This document shows positions 31,677-41,997 of a DNA stretch of 64,000 nucleotides, in pieces; positions within the stretch are counted from its first letter, which is position 1; every line of letters begins with the position of its first letter. The notes beneath the pieces are model-generated. The model was not told the origin of the DNA, made no database searches, and saw only the letters and a list, made by a program, of their open reading frames with translations. Position numbers and translations under genes: made by a program. Origin of the DNA: Hymenobacter terricola (GTDB lineage Bacteria > Bacteroidota > Bacteroidia > Cytophagales > Hymenobacteraceae); NCBI RefSeq assembly GCF_017921975.2, contig NZ_JAGEMO020000015.1, positions 1 to 64,000 on the forward strand. The letters run 5' to 3'.

Positions 31677-34600
31677 ATGCTGAAAAATTTACTCTCGGGA
31701 GGGCGGCGCATGGCGCGGCCCACGTCTCTTCGGCCCTGGCGGCTGGCTTTCTTGTTGGCGGTGCTGCTGGGCAGTGCCGGCGGCACCTGGGCGCAAAGCG
31801 TGGCCAACTACACCGCGGTCCGTACAACGTCCGTACCCTATGTAGCGCTCACATCGCCTACGTCATTTGCCAGTTGGCGCAACGGCACCAACACCGGTGA
31901 CAACCTGAGCAACGCCACCGCCATCGGTTTTCCTTTTGTGTACGACGGGGGAGTTTACACGCAGTTCAGCGCCTCGCTGGAGGGCTTCATCACTTTCAAT
32001 ACCGGTACCGCCGCCACCGGGAACGGGACCGGGCAGTATGGCTACCAAAACACCCAGTTTTCGGCCGCAGGGGGCACTGCCCTAGCCCTGGCCCCCCTTT
32101 ACGATGACCTAACTGCTGGTGCACTGACCAACGTTACCTACCAATTAGCCGGCTCCAGCCCCAATCGCACGCTGACGGTGCAATGGATTACGAACACGGC
32201 GGCGAATAACTTTCAGGTCCGGCTGTACGAAAGCGACAACCACATCGATTTCCTGTATGGAGCGGTGGCGGCCTCCCAAACCAACTACACCCTCGGCATC
32301 AACGGCCCCACGATTTCGGCGACGCCTGCTGCGGCAGAATTGCTGACGCTGCAAGCTGCCAACGGTACTACTTTCAGCAATACCCCCGCCAACAGCCTGA
32401 CAGCCGGACCCGCGGCTAATTCGCGCTACTCGTTTACGCCCCCGACGACGGCCCCGGTGGGGCCTGTCACGCCGGTGTTCTCGGGCATCAGCTACACGGG
32501 CCTGACGCTGACGTTCACCGACAATTCAACCAACGAGACGAATTTTAACGTCTTGCGCTCGGCTGATGGCGGCCTGACCTTTACCAACATTTCCAACCAG
32601 GTTTCCACCAGCGTCTCGACCGCGGGCACCACCTACAACGTGGCGCAGACTGGCCTGACCGCTGGTACCACTTACCAGTACCAGATTTACGCCACCACCG
32701 AAGGCGGCATTTCCACGGCGCTTACGGCGTCGCAGGCCACGCTGGCTCCTATCGTGTTCAATGGGACGGCTTACACCATCGACAACTCCCAGCCCACCAG
32801 CGGGACCAACTTTACCAGCTTCACGGATGCCTTTGCGGCGATAAACGTGGCGTCGATTACGGCCAACACCACCATCAGCGTAGTGAAAAACACAGGCCCG
32901 CTGGCCACCTACAACGAGGCGCCGCTGACCCTGACGTTTACCGGCGCGAGCGGCGCCCGGCTCACCTTTCAGAGCGCTACGAGCAACGCCGGCAACCCGG
33001 TGGTCCAGGGCACGCAAACGACCGGCGGCACGTCATCGGACGCCATTATTACCCTTTCGGGTAGTGATTACATTACGTTTGACGGCATTGATTTGAAGGA
33101 CAACCCGGCCAACTCAACGGCGGCCCTCAAGATGGAGCGGGGGTTGTTTCTCAACGCACCCACCGCCACCAATGGCTGCCAGAACGTGACCTACCAGAAC
33201 GGCACCATCACGCTGGACAAAACCAACACCAACGCGCCGGTGGGCATCTACACAAGTAGCATCGCCTCGGCCGCCAGCGGGGCCAACAGCAGCCTGTCGT
33301 TTTTGAACAACACCATTCAAAACGTATTCAAGGGCTATCAACTCACCGGTTCTGGCACTGCCCTCGACCAGAACAACATGATTGGCACCAGCGGGGCAGG
33401 CACCAGCATGGTCACCAACGTGTCATCGACGGGGAGCGTGGCCGCCATCGGGGTTGATTTTAATGCGCAGAACCTGCTTACCGTGGCCAATACAACGTTC
33501 AGCACGTTCTCGGCGTCGTCCAGTGCCGGGCCGCTTTACGGCGTAGCCAATACCATCACGGCCAGTACCAACGTAACGATTGGGCCGGGCAATACCTTCA
33601 CGGGCTTTACGAGTGCCGTTGGTTCCATTGTTTCGGGGGTGTATTTCACCACCGCTATTACTGGCACGGTCAACGGCAATACAGTCACACTGCTCACCAA
33701 CTCGGTAAGCGGCGGGGCGCTATACGGCATTTTTTCGAGCGGTGCCGGAAAGCTGGATGTTTACGACAACCAGATTAATAACCTAAGCCTGACGGCTGCA
33801 ACCAACTCGGCGGCGCTTGAGGGCATCGACATTGCTTCTACGAACGGTCAAACGCAAAATATGTATCGCAATACCCTGCATACCATTGTGCATAGTAGTA
33901 CCACGGCTATTGTATATGGCATCCGCCTAGCGAATGGCTCGACTGCGGCAGGGGCCGTGATGAATGTCTACAACAACTTGCTTTCCAACATAAGCGCCCA
34001 TGCGTCCAACGGTGGTGGCAGCGCCGGCGTCCGCGCCATCAGCATCAGCACTGCCGGCACGGTGAACCTCTACTACAATTCAGTTTACTTATCGGGTGCC
34101 GCTACGAACGCCAACGCCCAGACCGGGACCCTGTACACCACAACCGGCAGCATCAGTTCGGTCGATTTCCGCAACAACATCTTCGTCAATAAAACCACGG
34201 GCGGGTTGCGGCACGTGGGCATTTACCGCTCCGGCTCCACGGTTACCGTGCTTGCGACTACCAGCAACAACAACCTGTTATACGGCACCTCCGGCCTGTA
34301 TTACGACGGCACCACCCTGGCCACCGCCTTGGCCGCCTACCGGCTGGCCGTCAATGGAGGCGCTGCCAGCACGCCCCGCGAAACAGCCGCCGTCACGGAA
34401 AGCACCACGCCCTTCACCAGCGCCACCGACCCGCACCTGACCACCGCCACTCCCACCCAGGCCGAGAGCGGCGCCCAGCGCCTGACCGGCCCCAGCCAGT
34501 CGGGCGTGGCCGTGGCCGACGACTACGACGTCACCCCGCGCCAGGGCGAAACCGGCTACACCGGCACGGGCTCCGCGCCCGACATCGGGGCCGACGAAGG

Positions 34601-37600
34601 CAACTTCACGCCCAACGACCTCACGCCGCCCACTATCACGTACATGGCCATTGCCAACACGGCCAGTACCGCCAACCAGACCCTGCTGGTGACCATCACC
34701 GACGCCAGCGGCATTGCCACCGGCACGGGGGCCCCGCTTATCTACTACCGCAAAGGCACTAGCGGCTCGTACTTTTCGGCCGTGGCCAGCGTGAGCGGCA
34801 ACCAGTACACTTTCACGATTGATTACGCCAACGTGACGGGCGGCAGCGTGACCGGCGGCGACGTCATCAACTACTACGTGGCGGCGCAGGATGCCAGCTC
34901 CAACAACAACCTGGCCACCAGCCCAACGGGCGGCAGCGGTATCACGCCGCCCGGCAGCACGGCTCCCACCAGCCCCGCCACCTACACCATTCTGGAGTCA
35001 TTCTCCGGCACCGTCAGCGTGGGCCCTGGCCAGACGTATAACGGCCAGCCGCTGGTGTCGCTCACGGCGGCCAATGGCCTGTTTGCCCGCCTGAATGCCG
35101 GCGTCCTCACCGGCAACCTGACGGTGCTCATCACCGGCGATATCAGCATCGAGGACGGTACCAATGTGCTGAAACCGCTGAACGAGCAGCCGGCCGCGTC
35201 CAACTTCGCCATCAGCATTCAGCCCAGCGCGGCCACCGAGCGCCTGATTACGGGCGCAGGCAACAGCATGGGTCTCAACGGCATTATCCTGAACGGGGCC
35301 GACCGCGTGACCTTCGACGGCCGCTTCAACCAGACGGGTACCACCAAGTACCTGCGTTTCCGCAGCATTGCGGCCAGCAGCCCGGTGTTCACGGTGCAGC
35401 AGGACGCGGTGAGCAACACGTTCCGCGATTGCTACGTGGAAGGCGGCACAACGAGCTTCAGCAACGCGGTAATTTTCATCGGCAACTCGACGGTGGCAGC
35501 CGTAAACACCGTGCCGGGTGGCGTGACGGGCAACGACAACACCAGCGTGCTGAACTGCGATATTTTCAAAGCCGCCGCCGCCGTGGCCCGGCCCGGCCAG
35601 GGCATCTACTCGCCCAGCCCCGGCGTAACGGCCGCCGCCCCGGACAACGTCACGATTTCGGGCAACAACCTCTACGACTGGGACACCTACGGCATCATCA
35701 GCAGCGGGGCCGGCAACACCTGGACCATCAGCGGCAACAGCTTTTATCAGACCTCTGCCAGCGCCAGCACCTCGCAATGGGCCATGAATCTGGGCAGCGC
35801 TACCAGCGCCACGGGTTGGGCCGTCAGCGGCAACTACATCGGCGGCACGGATCCGCAGGCGGGTGGCGCGGCCTGGGTGAACAGCGCCAGTGCCGTTATT
35901 TTCAAGGGTATCCACCTCAACGGCCTGGGTACGGCCAATGCCCCCAGCACCACGGTTTCCGGAAACTTCATTCGCAACATTAGCCTGACCGGCACGGGGT
36001 CGAGTTCGTTTTCGGGCATCGAGGTAAAATCCGATAACACCTCGTACAACATCACCGGCAACGTCATCAGCAATATCACCAGCGCCACCACCCAAGCGAA
36101 TGGCACGGGCGGGGCCGGGTTGGCAGGCATTTACACCCAAGGCACCAACAGCAGTTTCACTGCGCAAGTCATTTCCAATAACACCGTATCGGGACTGGCA
36201 GGCACCGCGGCCGCAGCCACAGCCAACAATTACGTGACCGGCATTCTAGCCAAAAACAGCTCGGGCGCTACCGGTACGGCTACTCGCAACCGGGTCTTCG
36301 ACTTAAGCAACAGCGCAGTGGGCACGCCCAGTTCGGGGGTAATTGGCATCAACCTCGCCGGAGGTACCTGGACCGTAACCAACAACCAGGTAGCGCTAAG
36401 CACCGGTGTGAGCGCCACCCCGGCTCCGGCAGGCATTTACTACGGTATTTTCAACAACGTTTCCGCCATCGTCTCGGAAACTGTCTATTTCAACTCCGTT
36501 CGCATTGGCGGGGTGGCGGGCACGGGCACGGCCAAAACCTACGCCTTCAACATGGGCGGCACCGCCAGCAGCATTTTGCGCAACAACGTGCTAGTGAACG
36601 AACGCACCGGCGGGGGAGGTAATTTTGCTATCGGCGTGCCGAGCGGCTCCACCTTCGGCACAGGAAACAAGGTGGATTCCAATCGCAACGACCTTTTTGC
36701 AACCGAGAACCCGGCCAAGTTGGGTGAAACCGGCATTACGGCCTTCACTTTCGCTGCCTGGAAAGCCCAGACCGGCACGCCCGATGCCAGCTCGCAAAAC
36801 GTAAACGCCAAGTTTGTGGACATTGCCACTGGCAACCTCAACCTCGACGCCACCACCAACTGCTCACTCAACAACGCGGGCGTGGCCATTGCTACCATCG
36901 ACGGCGAATACGACAACGCCGCCACCAGCCGGCAGGGCACTCCGGACATTGGTTCGGATGAGTTTACGCCCATAACCCAGACGGCTACCATCACCACGGC
37001 CAGCCCGGCCTGTGGCCCGACCACGGCTTCGGTTACAATTACCGGGAACGGCGGGCCCTTCTCGGTAACGTACACCGACGGCACTACGCCAGTGACCACC
37101 ACGGCCAATGCGTCGCCATTTACGTTCAGCGCGGCGGCGGGCAAAACCTACACCCTCACCAGCGTGACGGACGCCTACGGCTGCACGCTAACGACCGCAG
37201 GCTCGCTCACCGTGAACCCGCCGGCTACCGCCGATGCCGGACCGGCCACGGCCGCCGTCTGCGCCGGGTATACCTATTCCACGGTGGGCACCTTCGGGGG
37301 CTCGGCCACGCAGGCCACCTACACGTCGTCGGGCACGGGCACGTTCTCCAACGGCGGCGTGATTGACGGCGCCACGGCCAGCGTTACCTACTCGCCCTCG
37401 GCCGCCGACCTCACGGCCGGCAACGTGACGCTGACCCTGACGCCCGACAACCCCACGGGCTGCGCCGGTGCTACTGCCGACCAGCTTGCCCTGACGCTGA
37501 ACCCCACCACCACCTGGACCGGCGCGGCCGACAGCGAGTGGAACAACCCCGCCAACTGGAGCGGCGGCTGCGTGCCCAAACTGCAGCTGAGCGCCGTGGT

Positions 37601-39098
37601 GCCGACCGGTACCCCGAATTCCATCAGCGACAACGGCTACGCCAACTCCGGCACGACCCCCGCCACGGTGCTGGCCCAGGTGAAAACCCTGACCATCAAC
37701 GCCGACGCCTTCATTGAGCTGTACAGCCACAACCTGAACATCGCGGGCGACCTGGTGAACAATGGTGACGTGTACCTGATGTTTAACGACTCGCCGCCCA
37801 CCGGCAACCGGCTGCGCTTTGTGGGCGCCGCTCCCCAGTCCGTCACGCGGATGCCGGAGCAGCTGTACAGCCTGGAAGTGGCCAAATCCGGCAACAACGT
37901 ATCGGTGCTGAGTGCCGCCGTCAGCAACGGCCCCGGCCGTAGTACCGGCACTGATTTCCGGACGCGGGGCCCCGTCACGATGACCAGCGGCTTGCTCGAC
38001 CTGGGCAGCACCGTGCAGCTCTCGCTGCCCGATGGCGGCCAGGCCCTCTTGCTGCCCAGCTTCACCTTCGGGCCGGCCCTGAGCGAAACCGATGCCAGCT
38101 ACGTAGTAGGCAAAGTGCGGGTGACCGACGACCTGAGTACGGCCGGCAGCGGCTCCAGCTTTGGCAACCTGGGCCTGACGCTGACGCCGGATGCCGCTTC
38201 GACGGCCCTCCCCGGCACGACGGCCGTGGTGCGCACCACGGGCACCGTCCTCACCGGTGCGGGCACCAGCGTGAGCATCAAGCGCTACTTCGACATTCAG
38301 CCGAACGTCAATACCGGCCTGAACGTGGCGATGAACTTCAGCTATTTTGACCATGAGCGCAACGGCATCGCCGCCGCCAACGTGGCCCTGTTCAAGTCGG
38401 TGAGCGGCACGAGCGGCCCCTGGGCCAACCAGCAGCCCATCAGCATTGCCGGCAATACGGTGAGCAAGACGGGCATCACCGACTTCTCCATCTGGACCCT
38501 CGGCAGCGCTTCCAACCCGCTGCCCGTGGAGCTGACCGTCTTTACCGCCGACCGCCAGGGCAGCAACGCCACTCTGGCCTGGACCACGGCCATGGAGAAG
38601 AGCAGCCGGGGCTTCGAGGTGCAGATGAGCACCGACGGCCGCACGTTCCGGGTGCTTGATTTCGTGGCCAGCGCCACGCCCACCAGCACCGGCCCGCGCT
38701 CCTACAGCTACCTCGACCGCGAAGCCGGCAAAACTGGTTTGCGTTACTACCGCCTGCGGCAGCTCGACCTGAACGGCACCGCCAGCTTCTCGCCCGTGCG
38801 CACCGTGCGCTTCGGCGATGAAGCCCCGGCGGTGCACCTCACCGCCGCGCCCAACCCCTTCCAGGAGCGCCTGACGCTGACCGTGGAGCTGCCCGCCAAC
38901 ACGGTAGCCGCCCCGGCCCAGCTCAGCCTGACCGATGCGGCCGGCCGTGTGCTGCTCCAGCAGTCCACGCCGGCCCTGCCGGCCGGCCTGAGCCAGCTGG
39001 AGCTGCCCGACCTGGCCAAGCTGGCCAGCGGTGTGTACATCGTGAACCTGGCCGTGACCGGCCGGGCCATCCAGCACCTGAAAGTGGTGAAGGAGTAA
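31677..39098 (+). CDS. Giant type IX secreted beta-helix/multi-domain protein (2473 residues)
   Basis: About 2470 residues. A signal peptide (ending in GSAGGTWAQ) is followed by a jelly-roll-like domain (YNLA-type NTGDNLSNATAIGFPFVYDG) and a fibronectin-III-like segment (about 265-345). Next are two long regions of Asn/Thr/Ser/Gly-rich strands with right-handed parallel beta-helix character (about 400-1000 and 1200-1750), then PKD/SprB-like parts. Some 180 residues resembling a TIG/IPT domain precede the type A C-terminal sorting domain (VELPANTVAAPAQLSLTDAA ... LASGVYIVNLAVTGRAIQHLKVVKE). It is probably surface-displayed by the type IX system; the substrate or partner cannot be inferred. The start was taken at 31677, with other in-frame ATGs at 31626 and 31710. 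Confidence 0.88.
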   Translation: MLKNLLSGGRRMARPTSLRPWRLAFLLAVLLGSAGGTWAQSVANYTAVRTTSVPYVALTSPTSFASWRNGTNTGDNLSNATAIGFPFVYDGGVYTQFSASLEGFITFNTGTAATGNGTGQYGYQNTQFSAAGGTALALAPLYDDLTAGALTNVTYQLAGSSPNRTLTVQWITNTAANNFQVRLYESDNHIDFLYGAVAASQTNYTLGINGPTISATPAAAELLTLQAANGTTFSNTPANSLTAGPAANSRYSFTPPTTAPVGPVTPVFSGISYTGLTLTFTDNSTNETNFNVLRSADGGLTFTNISNQVSTSVSTAGTTYNVAQTGLTAGTTYQYQIYATTEGGISTALTASQATLAPIVFNGTAYTIDNSQPTSGTNFTSFTDAFAAINVASITANTTISVVKNTGPLATYNEAPLTLTFTGASGARLTFQSATSNAGNPVVQGTQTTGGTSSDAIITLSGSDYITFDGIDLKDNPANSTAALKMERGLFLNAPTATNGCQNVTYQNGTITLDKTNTNAPVGIYTSSIASAASGANSSLSFLNNTIQNVFKGYQLTGSGTALDQNNMIGTSGAGTSMVTNVSSTGSVAAIGVDFNAQNLLTVANTTFSTFSASSSAGPLYGVANTITASTNVTIGPGNTFTGFTSAVGSIVSGVYFTTAITGTVNGNTVTLLTNSVSGGALYGIFSSGAGKLDVYDNQINNLSLTAATNSAALEGIDIASTNGQTQNMYRNTLHTIVHSSTTAIVYGIRLANGSTAAGAVMNVYNNLLSNISAHASNGGGSAGVRAISISTAGTVNLYYNSVYLSGAATNANAQTGTLYTTTGSISSVDFRNNIFVNKTTGGLRHVGIYRSGSTVTVLATTSNNNLLYGTSGLYYDGTTLATALAAYRLAVNGGAASTPRETAAVTESTTPFTSATDPHLTTATPTQAESGAQRLTGPSQSGVAVADDYDVTPRQGETGYTGTGSAPDIGADEGNFTPNDLTPPTITYMAIANTASTANQTLLVTITDASGIATGTGAPLIYYRKGTSGSYFSAVASVSGNQYTFTIDYANVTGGSVTGGDVINYYVAAQDASSNNNLATSPTGGSGITPPGSTAPTSPATYTILESFSGTVSVGPGQTYNGQPLVSLTAANGLFARLNAGVLTGNLTVLITGDISIEDGTNVLKPLNEQPAASNFAISIQPSAATERLITGAGNSMGLNGIILNGADRVTFDGRFNQTGTTKYLRFRSIAASSPVFTVQQDAVSNTFRDCYVEGGTTSFSNAVIFIGNSTVAAVNTVPGGVTGNDNTSVLNCDIFKAAAAVARPGQGIYSPSPGVTAAAPDNVTISGNNLYDWDTYGIISSGAGNTWTISGNSFYQTSASASTSQWAMNLGSATSATGWAVSGNYIGGTDPQAGGAAWVNSASAVIFKGIHLNGLGTANAPSTTVSGNFIRNISLTGTGSSSFSGIEVKSDNTSYNITGNVISNITSATTQANGTGGAGLAGIYTQGTNSSFTAQVISNNTVSGLAGTAAAATANNYVTGILAKNSSGATGTATRNRVFDLSNSAVGTPSSGVIGINLAGGTWTVTNNQVALSTGVSATPAPAGIYYGIFNNVSAIVSETVYFNSVRIGGVAGTGTAKTYAFNMGGTASSILRNNVLVNERTGGGGNFAIGVPSGSTFGTGNKVDSNRNDLFATENPAKLGETGITAFTFAAWKAQTGTPDASSQNVNAKFVDIATGNLNLDATTNCSLNNAGVAIATIDGEYDNAATSRQGTPDIGSDEFTPITQTATITTASPACGPTTASVTITGNGGPFSVTYTDGTTPVTTTANASPFTFSAAAGKTYTLTSVTDAYGCTLTTAGSLTVNPPATADAGPATAAVCAGYTYSTVGTFGGSATQATYTSSGTGTFSNGGVIDGATASVTYSPSAADLTAGNVTLTLTPDNPTGCAGATADQLALTLNPTTTWTGAADSEWNNPANWSGGCVPKLQLSAVVPTGTPNSISDNGYANSGTTPATVLAQVKTLTINADAFIELYSHNLNIAGDLVNNGDVYLMFNDSPPTGNRLRFVGAAPQSVTRMPEQLYSLEVAKSGNNVSVLSAAVSNGPGRSTGTDFRTRGPVTMTSGLLDLGSTVQLSLPDGGQALLLPSFTFGPALSETDASYVVGKVRVTDDLSTAGSGSSFGNLGLTLTPDAASTALPGTTAVVRTTGTVLTGAGTSVSIKRYFDIQPNVNTGLNVAMNFSYFDHERNGIAAANVALFKSVSGTSGPWANQQPISIAGNTVSKTGITDFSIWTLGSASNPLPVELTVFTADRQGSNATLAWTTAMEKSSRGFEVQMSTDGRTFRVLDFVASATPTSTGPRSYSYLDREAGKTGLRYYRLRQLDLNGTASFSPVRTVRFGDEAPAVHLTAAPNPFQERLTLTVELPANTVAAPAQLSLTDAAGRVLLQQSTPALPAGLSQLELPDLAKLASGVYIVNLAVTGRAIQHLKVVKE

Positions 39099-39119
39099 AT
39101 TCCGCACTACCGCGCATCC

Positions 39120-39148
39120 AAAGCCCCCGGCACTGGCCGGGGGCTTTT
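39120..39148 (+). terminator. Terminator of the giant gene
   Basis: AAAGCCCCCGG / CCGGGGGCTTT stem followed by six T, 22 bases after the stop. Confidence 0.9.
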
Positions 39149-39162
39149 TTGTGGACGGTATT

Positions 39163-39195
39163 GCCGGTCCGACCGGCCCAGGCGGTCCGACCGGC
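39163..39195 (+). promoter_or_regulatory. Paired 15-bp near-palindromes ahead of the PPC gene
   Basis: GCCGGTCCGACCGGC (39163-39177) and GGCGGTCCGACCGGC (39181-39195), 18 bases apart, are almost identical. Each is symmetric except at the centre. They lie 20-50 bases before a -7 element, where a repressor or activator would act. Confidence 0.5.
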
Positions 39196-39213
39196 AAACG
39201 TGCCTCCTCCGCT

Positions 39214-39221
39214 TACCTTCG
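39214..39221 (+). promoter_or_regulatory. -7 element for the PPC-domain gene
   Basis: TACCTTCG, ending 3 bases before the ATG at 39225, so the transcript would be leaderless or nearly so. Confidence 0.55.
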
Positions 39222-39224
39222 GCC

Positions 39225-39788
39225 ATGAACCGTTTGTTTCTTCCGCTGCTCTTGCTGCTGGCGGGCCCCGCGTGGGCCCAGGCGCAAGGCAGCCCACGCC
39301 AAACAGCCCCTGTCGTGCCCATTGCCCAGCATTCCGCCCTCAAAACCTACGCCCTGCGCCTGCGGCCGGGCGACGACCTGCGCCAGCAGCTCACGGCTTT
39401 TGTGCAGGCCCACCACATGTTGGCCGGGACGATGATAACCTGTGTGGGCAGCCTCACGGTGGCCACGCTGCGGCTGGCCAACCAGGAGGGCCCGAGCGTG
39501 TACAAAGGCCATTTTGAAATCGTGTCGCTGGTCGGGACGCTTTCTACCAACGGCTCGCACCTGCACCTGTCGGTTTCCGATAGCACGGGGCGCACTATCG
39601 GCGGGCATTTGCTGGATGGCTGCCGGGTGTACACCACTGCCGAAATCGTGCTGGGCGAGCTGCCGCAGCTGGAGTTCCGGCGCGAAACCGATGCCACATT
39701 TGGCTATCAGGAACTGGTGGTGCGGCCGGCACCAGGGCCCGCACCGGCCGCCGCCGACGAGCCTGCGAAGCCCCGTCAGCGCAAATAG
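39225..39788 (+). CDS. Exported PPC (DUF296) domain protein
   Basis: 187 residues with a cleavable signal peptide (MNRLFLPLLLLLAGPAWAQ). The rest is a PPC/DUF296 fold (about 40-165): YALRLRPGDDLRQQLTAF, TMITCVGSLTVATLRLAN, EIVSLVGTLS, the conserved HLHLSVSDSTGRTIGGHLL with its His cluster, and the LGELPQLEFRRETD end. Plant and bacterial PPC proteins are usually cytoplasmic with DNA-related roles, so a signal peptide is unusual. A last Pro/Ala-rich tail is probably unstructured. It has its own promoter and operator-like repeats upstream. Confidence 0.86.
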   Translation: MNRLFLPLLLLLAGPAWAQAQGSPRQTAPVVPIAQHSALKTYALRLRPGDDLRQQLTAFVQAHHMLAGTMITCVGSLTVATLRLANQEGPSVYKGHFEIVSLVGTLSTNGSHLHLSVSDSTGRTIGGHLLDGCRVYTTAEIVLGELPQLEFRRETDATFGYQELVVRPAPGPAPAAADEPAKPRQRK

Positions 39789-39936
39789 CGCGTGCCAGAA
39801 CAATTGCTCCAGGCGCTTACGCCCCACAAAGTTCGCGCTACAGCGTTGGGAATGACCGGCCAGTCGTTACCTTCATCATTGGCTTTCCGGGCCAAATTAG
39901 GCGAGGTTTCAATTGGCTTATTATCGCAACTATCGC

Positions 39937-41849
39937 ATGGTTCAGCGCGCCTTATTCTATCCCTTATTCCTAGTGGTTTCCGCGGTCCGTGCCCAGGCCC
40001 CCGGCAGCCAGCTCGTGACGGCCATGAAAAAGCAGATTCCCGGCGAAAAAGCCGTGTAGCTGGACCTGCGCGAAGACCTGACCGTGGAAATCCGCAACGA
40101 TTCGGTGCAGGTGCCGGCCCGGCACCACGCCGACATGCTGCACCTCGACGAGCAGTCGGGCACCTACGCCAACGAGTGGGTGTTCAACTCACACTTCAAC
40201 CGCCTCCAAAAGCTGGGAGCCCGCACCATGGTGCCCAATGGCGAATGATTTAAAGCCTTGAAGGTGAACGATTTTAAGGACAAGTTTGAGATGCAGGTGG
40301 GCGTGTTTTTTGACGATACCCGGTCGACTTCCTTCTCGTTTCCGGCCATCACGCCCGGCGCCCGCACCGTCACGGACTACACCGTGCGGCACGTCGATGC
40401 GCGCTTCGTGCTGCCGTTCTACGTGGGCTCCTACGTGCCCGTGCGCCACGCCGAGCTCACCATCACGGCCCCCAGAGGCGTGGTCATCGGCTGTAAGACG
40501 TTTCATGCCGAAAACACGCTCGTCACCTACACCAGGGAGGAAAAGGCAGCCAGGTAATCTACCGCTGGACGGCCGACAACCTGCCCAGCCCGCGACGACG
40601 ACGCGCCGGAGGCCAGCTACTACCTGCCGCACATCGTGTTTTTCGTGCAGGAAGCCCCCGTAAACGGTCAGACCCGCAAGCTACTGGCCGGCGTGCCGGA
40701 GCTCTACACCATGTACGCCGACTTCGTGCGGCGCATCGACCGGCAGCCCAGCCCGGCGCTGCAGCAGCGCGTCGATTCGCTGGTGGCCGGGGCCAAAACC
40801 GAGGAGGAAAAGGTGCGCCGCGTGTACTACTGGGTGCAGAACAACGTGAAGTACATCGCCTTCGAGCAGGGCCTGCGCAGCTTCATTCCGCACGATGCTG
40901 GCCTCGTCTACGCCCGCCGCTACGGCGACTGCAAGGACATGGCCAACCTCACCAACGACATGCTGCACCTGGCCGGCGTGAAAACCGCCTACCTGACCTG
41001 GGTGGGCACCCGCGACCTGCCCTACAAGTACGCCGAGCTGGCCACGCCCGGCGTCGATAACCACATGATTGCCACCTACGAGCCCACGCCGGGCCAGTAC
41101 GTTTTCCTCGATGCCACCAGCAAGCACACGCCCTACAGCATGCCCTCGGCCATGATTCAGGGCAAGGAAGGCCTGCTGGGCCTCGACCCCAAAAACAGCC
41201 GCGTGGTGGATATTCCGGTCATCGACAAAGCCCGCAATGGCACCGACGACGCCTCGGTGCTGACCCTGGACGGCACCACGCTGCACGGCACCGGCCAGCT
41301 CAGCATGGCCGGCTACACCAAAGTCGACCTCACCTACGGCCTCGACGGCCTGGACCGCACCGACGAGCCCAGGTACGTGAAAGCCCTGCTGGAGCGCGGC
41401 AACAATAAGCTTTTCGTGGACAAATACGCCATCAGCAACCTCGATGCGCGCGACCAGCCCCTGCGCATCAGCTACGCCTACCGCCTGCAGGACTACGTGC
41501 AGCAGGTCGACGACGAGGTGTACGTCAACCTGAGTCCGGAGCGCCCGCCACCGACCACATCGACTCGACCACCCGCAAGCTGCCGCGCTGCAACGAGTTT
41601 GCCCACACCGACCACACCCGCACTGCGCTGGTGGTGCCCGCCGGGTACGAGGTGAGCTACGAGCGCCAGGGCGGCAAAATCATTCAGGACCGCGAGGTGT
41701 ACGTGAACTACCTGCTGCTCCAGCCCCGGCAGTTCGGCAGCTGGAACGCGGTGGTAAGCAAGCTGGGCAATGCATACCGCAAAATGTTGATTATTAAGAA
41801 GAAAAAGGTTTGGCTGAATTTCAGACAGAGTATCAGAACGTCATGCTGA
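39937..41849 (+). pseudogene. Degraded DUF3857/transglutaminase-type gene
   Basis: The frame from the ATG at 39937 encodes a signal peptide (VSAVRAQAPG) and a DUF3857-like start. It is broken by a TAG at 40057-40059 and a TGA at 40246-40248, by a pair of compensating frameshifts at about 40545 and 40600, and by another shift near 41545. Long open pieces remain. 40258-40557 covers a conserved beta-domain. 40620-41540 carries a transglutaminase-type core with YWVQNNVKYIAFEQGLRSFI, the catalytic Cys in RYGDCKDMA and HMI as the likely His region. 41560-41849 gives the C-terminal end. The 3' end runs into repeat copy B. Five lesions mean the product cannot be made intact. Confidence 0.85.
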
Positions 41850-41941
41850 GCGTAGCCGAAGCATCTCGCGTGCTCAAGTAAACCCATCGATTGAATTACT
41901 GCCCCACGCGAGATGCTTCGGCAAACTCAGCATGACGTTCT
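41835..41941. repeat. Dispersed palindromic element, copy B
   Basis: 107 bases with ends AGAACGTCATGCTGAGC and CTCAGCATGACGTTCT and inner arms CCGAAGCATCTCGCGTG / CACGCGAGATGCTTCGG (imperfect pair). It lies directly on the 3' end of the degraded transglutaminase gene, with its second codons supplying that frame's stop. A partial third end (GCTCAGCATGAAGTT) follows at 41946. Confidence 0.85.
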
Positions 41942-41997
41942 CGCGCTCAGCATGAAGTTTTTTTGAATACCAAGTACTCGAATGCCCACTACTAAAA

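Noticed and set aside
37188..39197. Long reverse-strand open frame opposite the end of the giant gene
   Set aside because: Antisense of a GC-rich repetitive region; no protein-like pattern.
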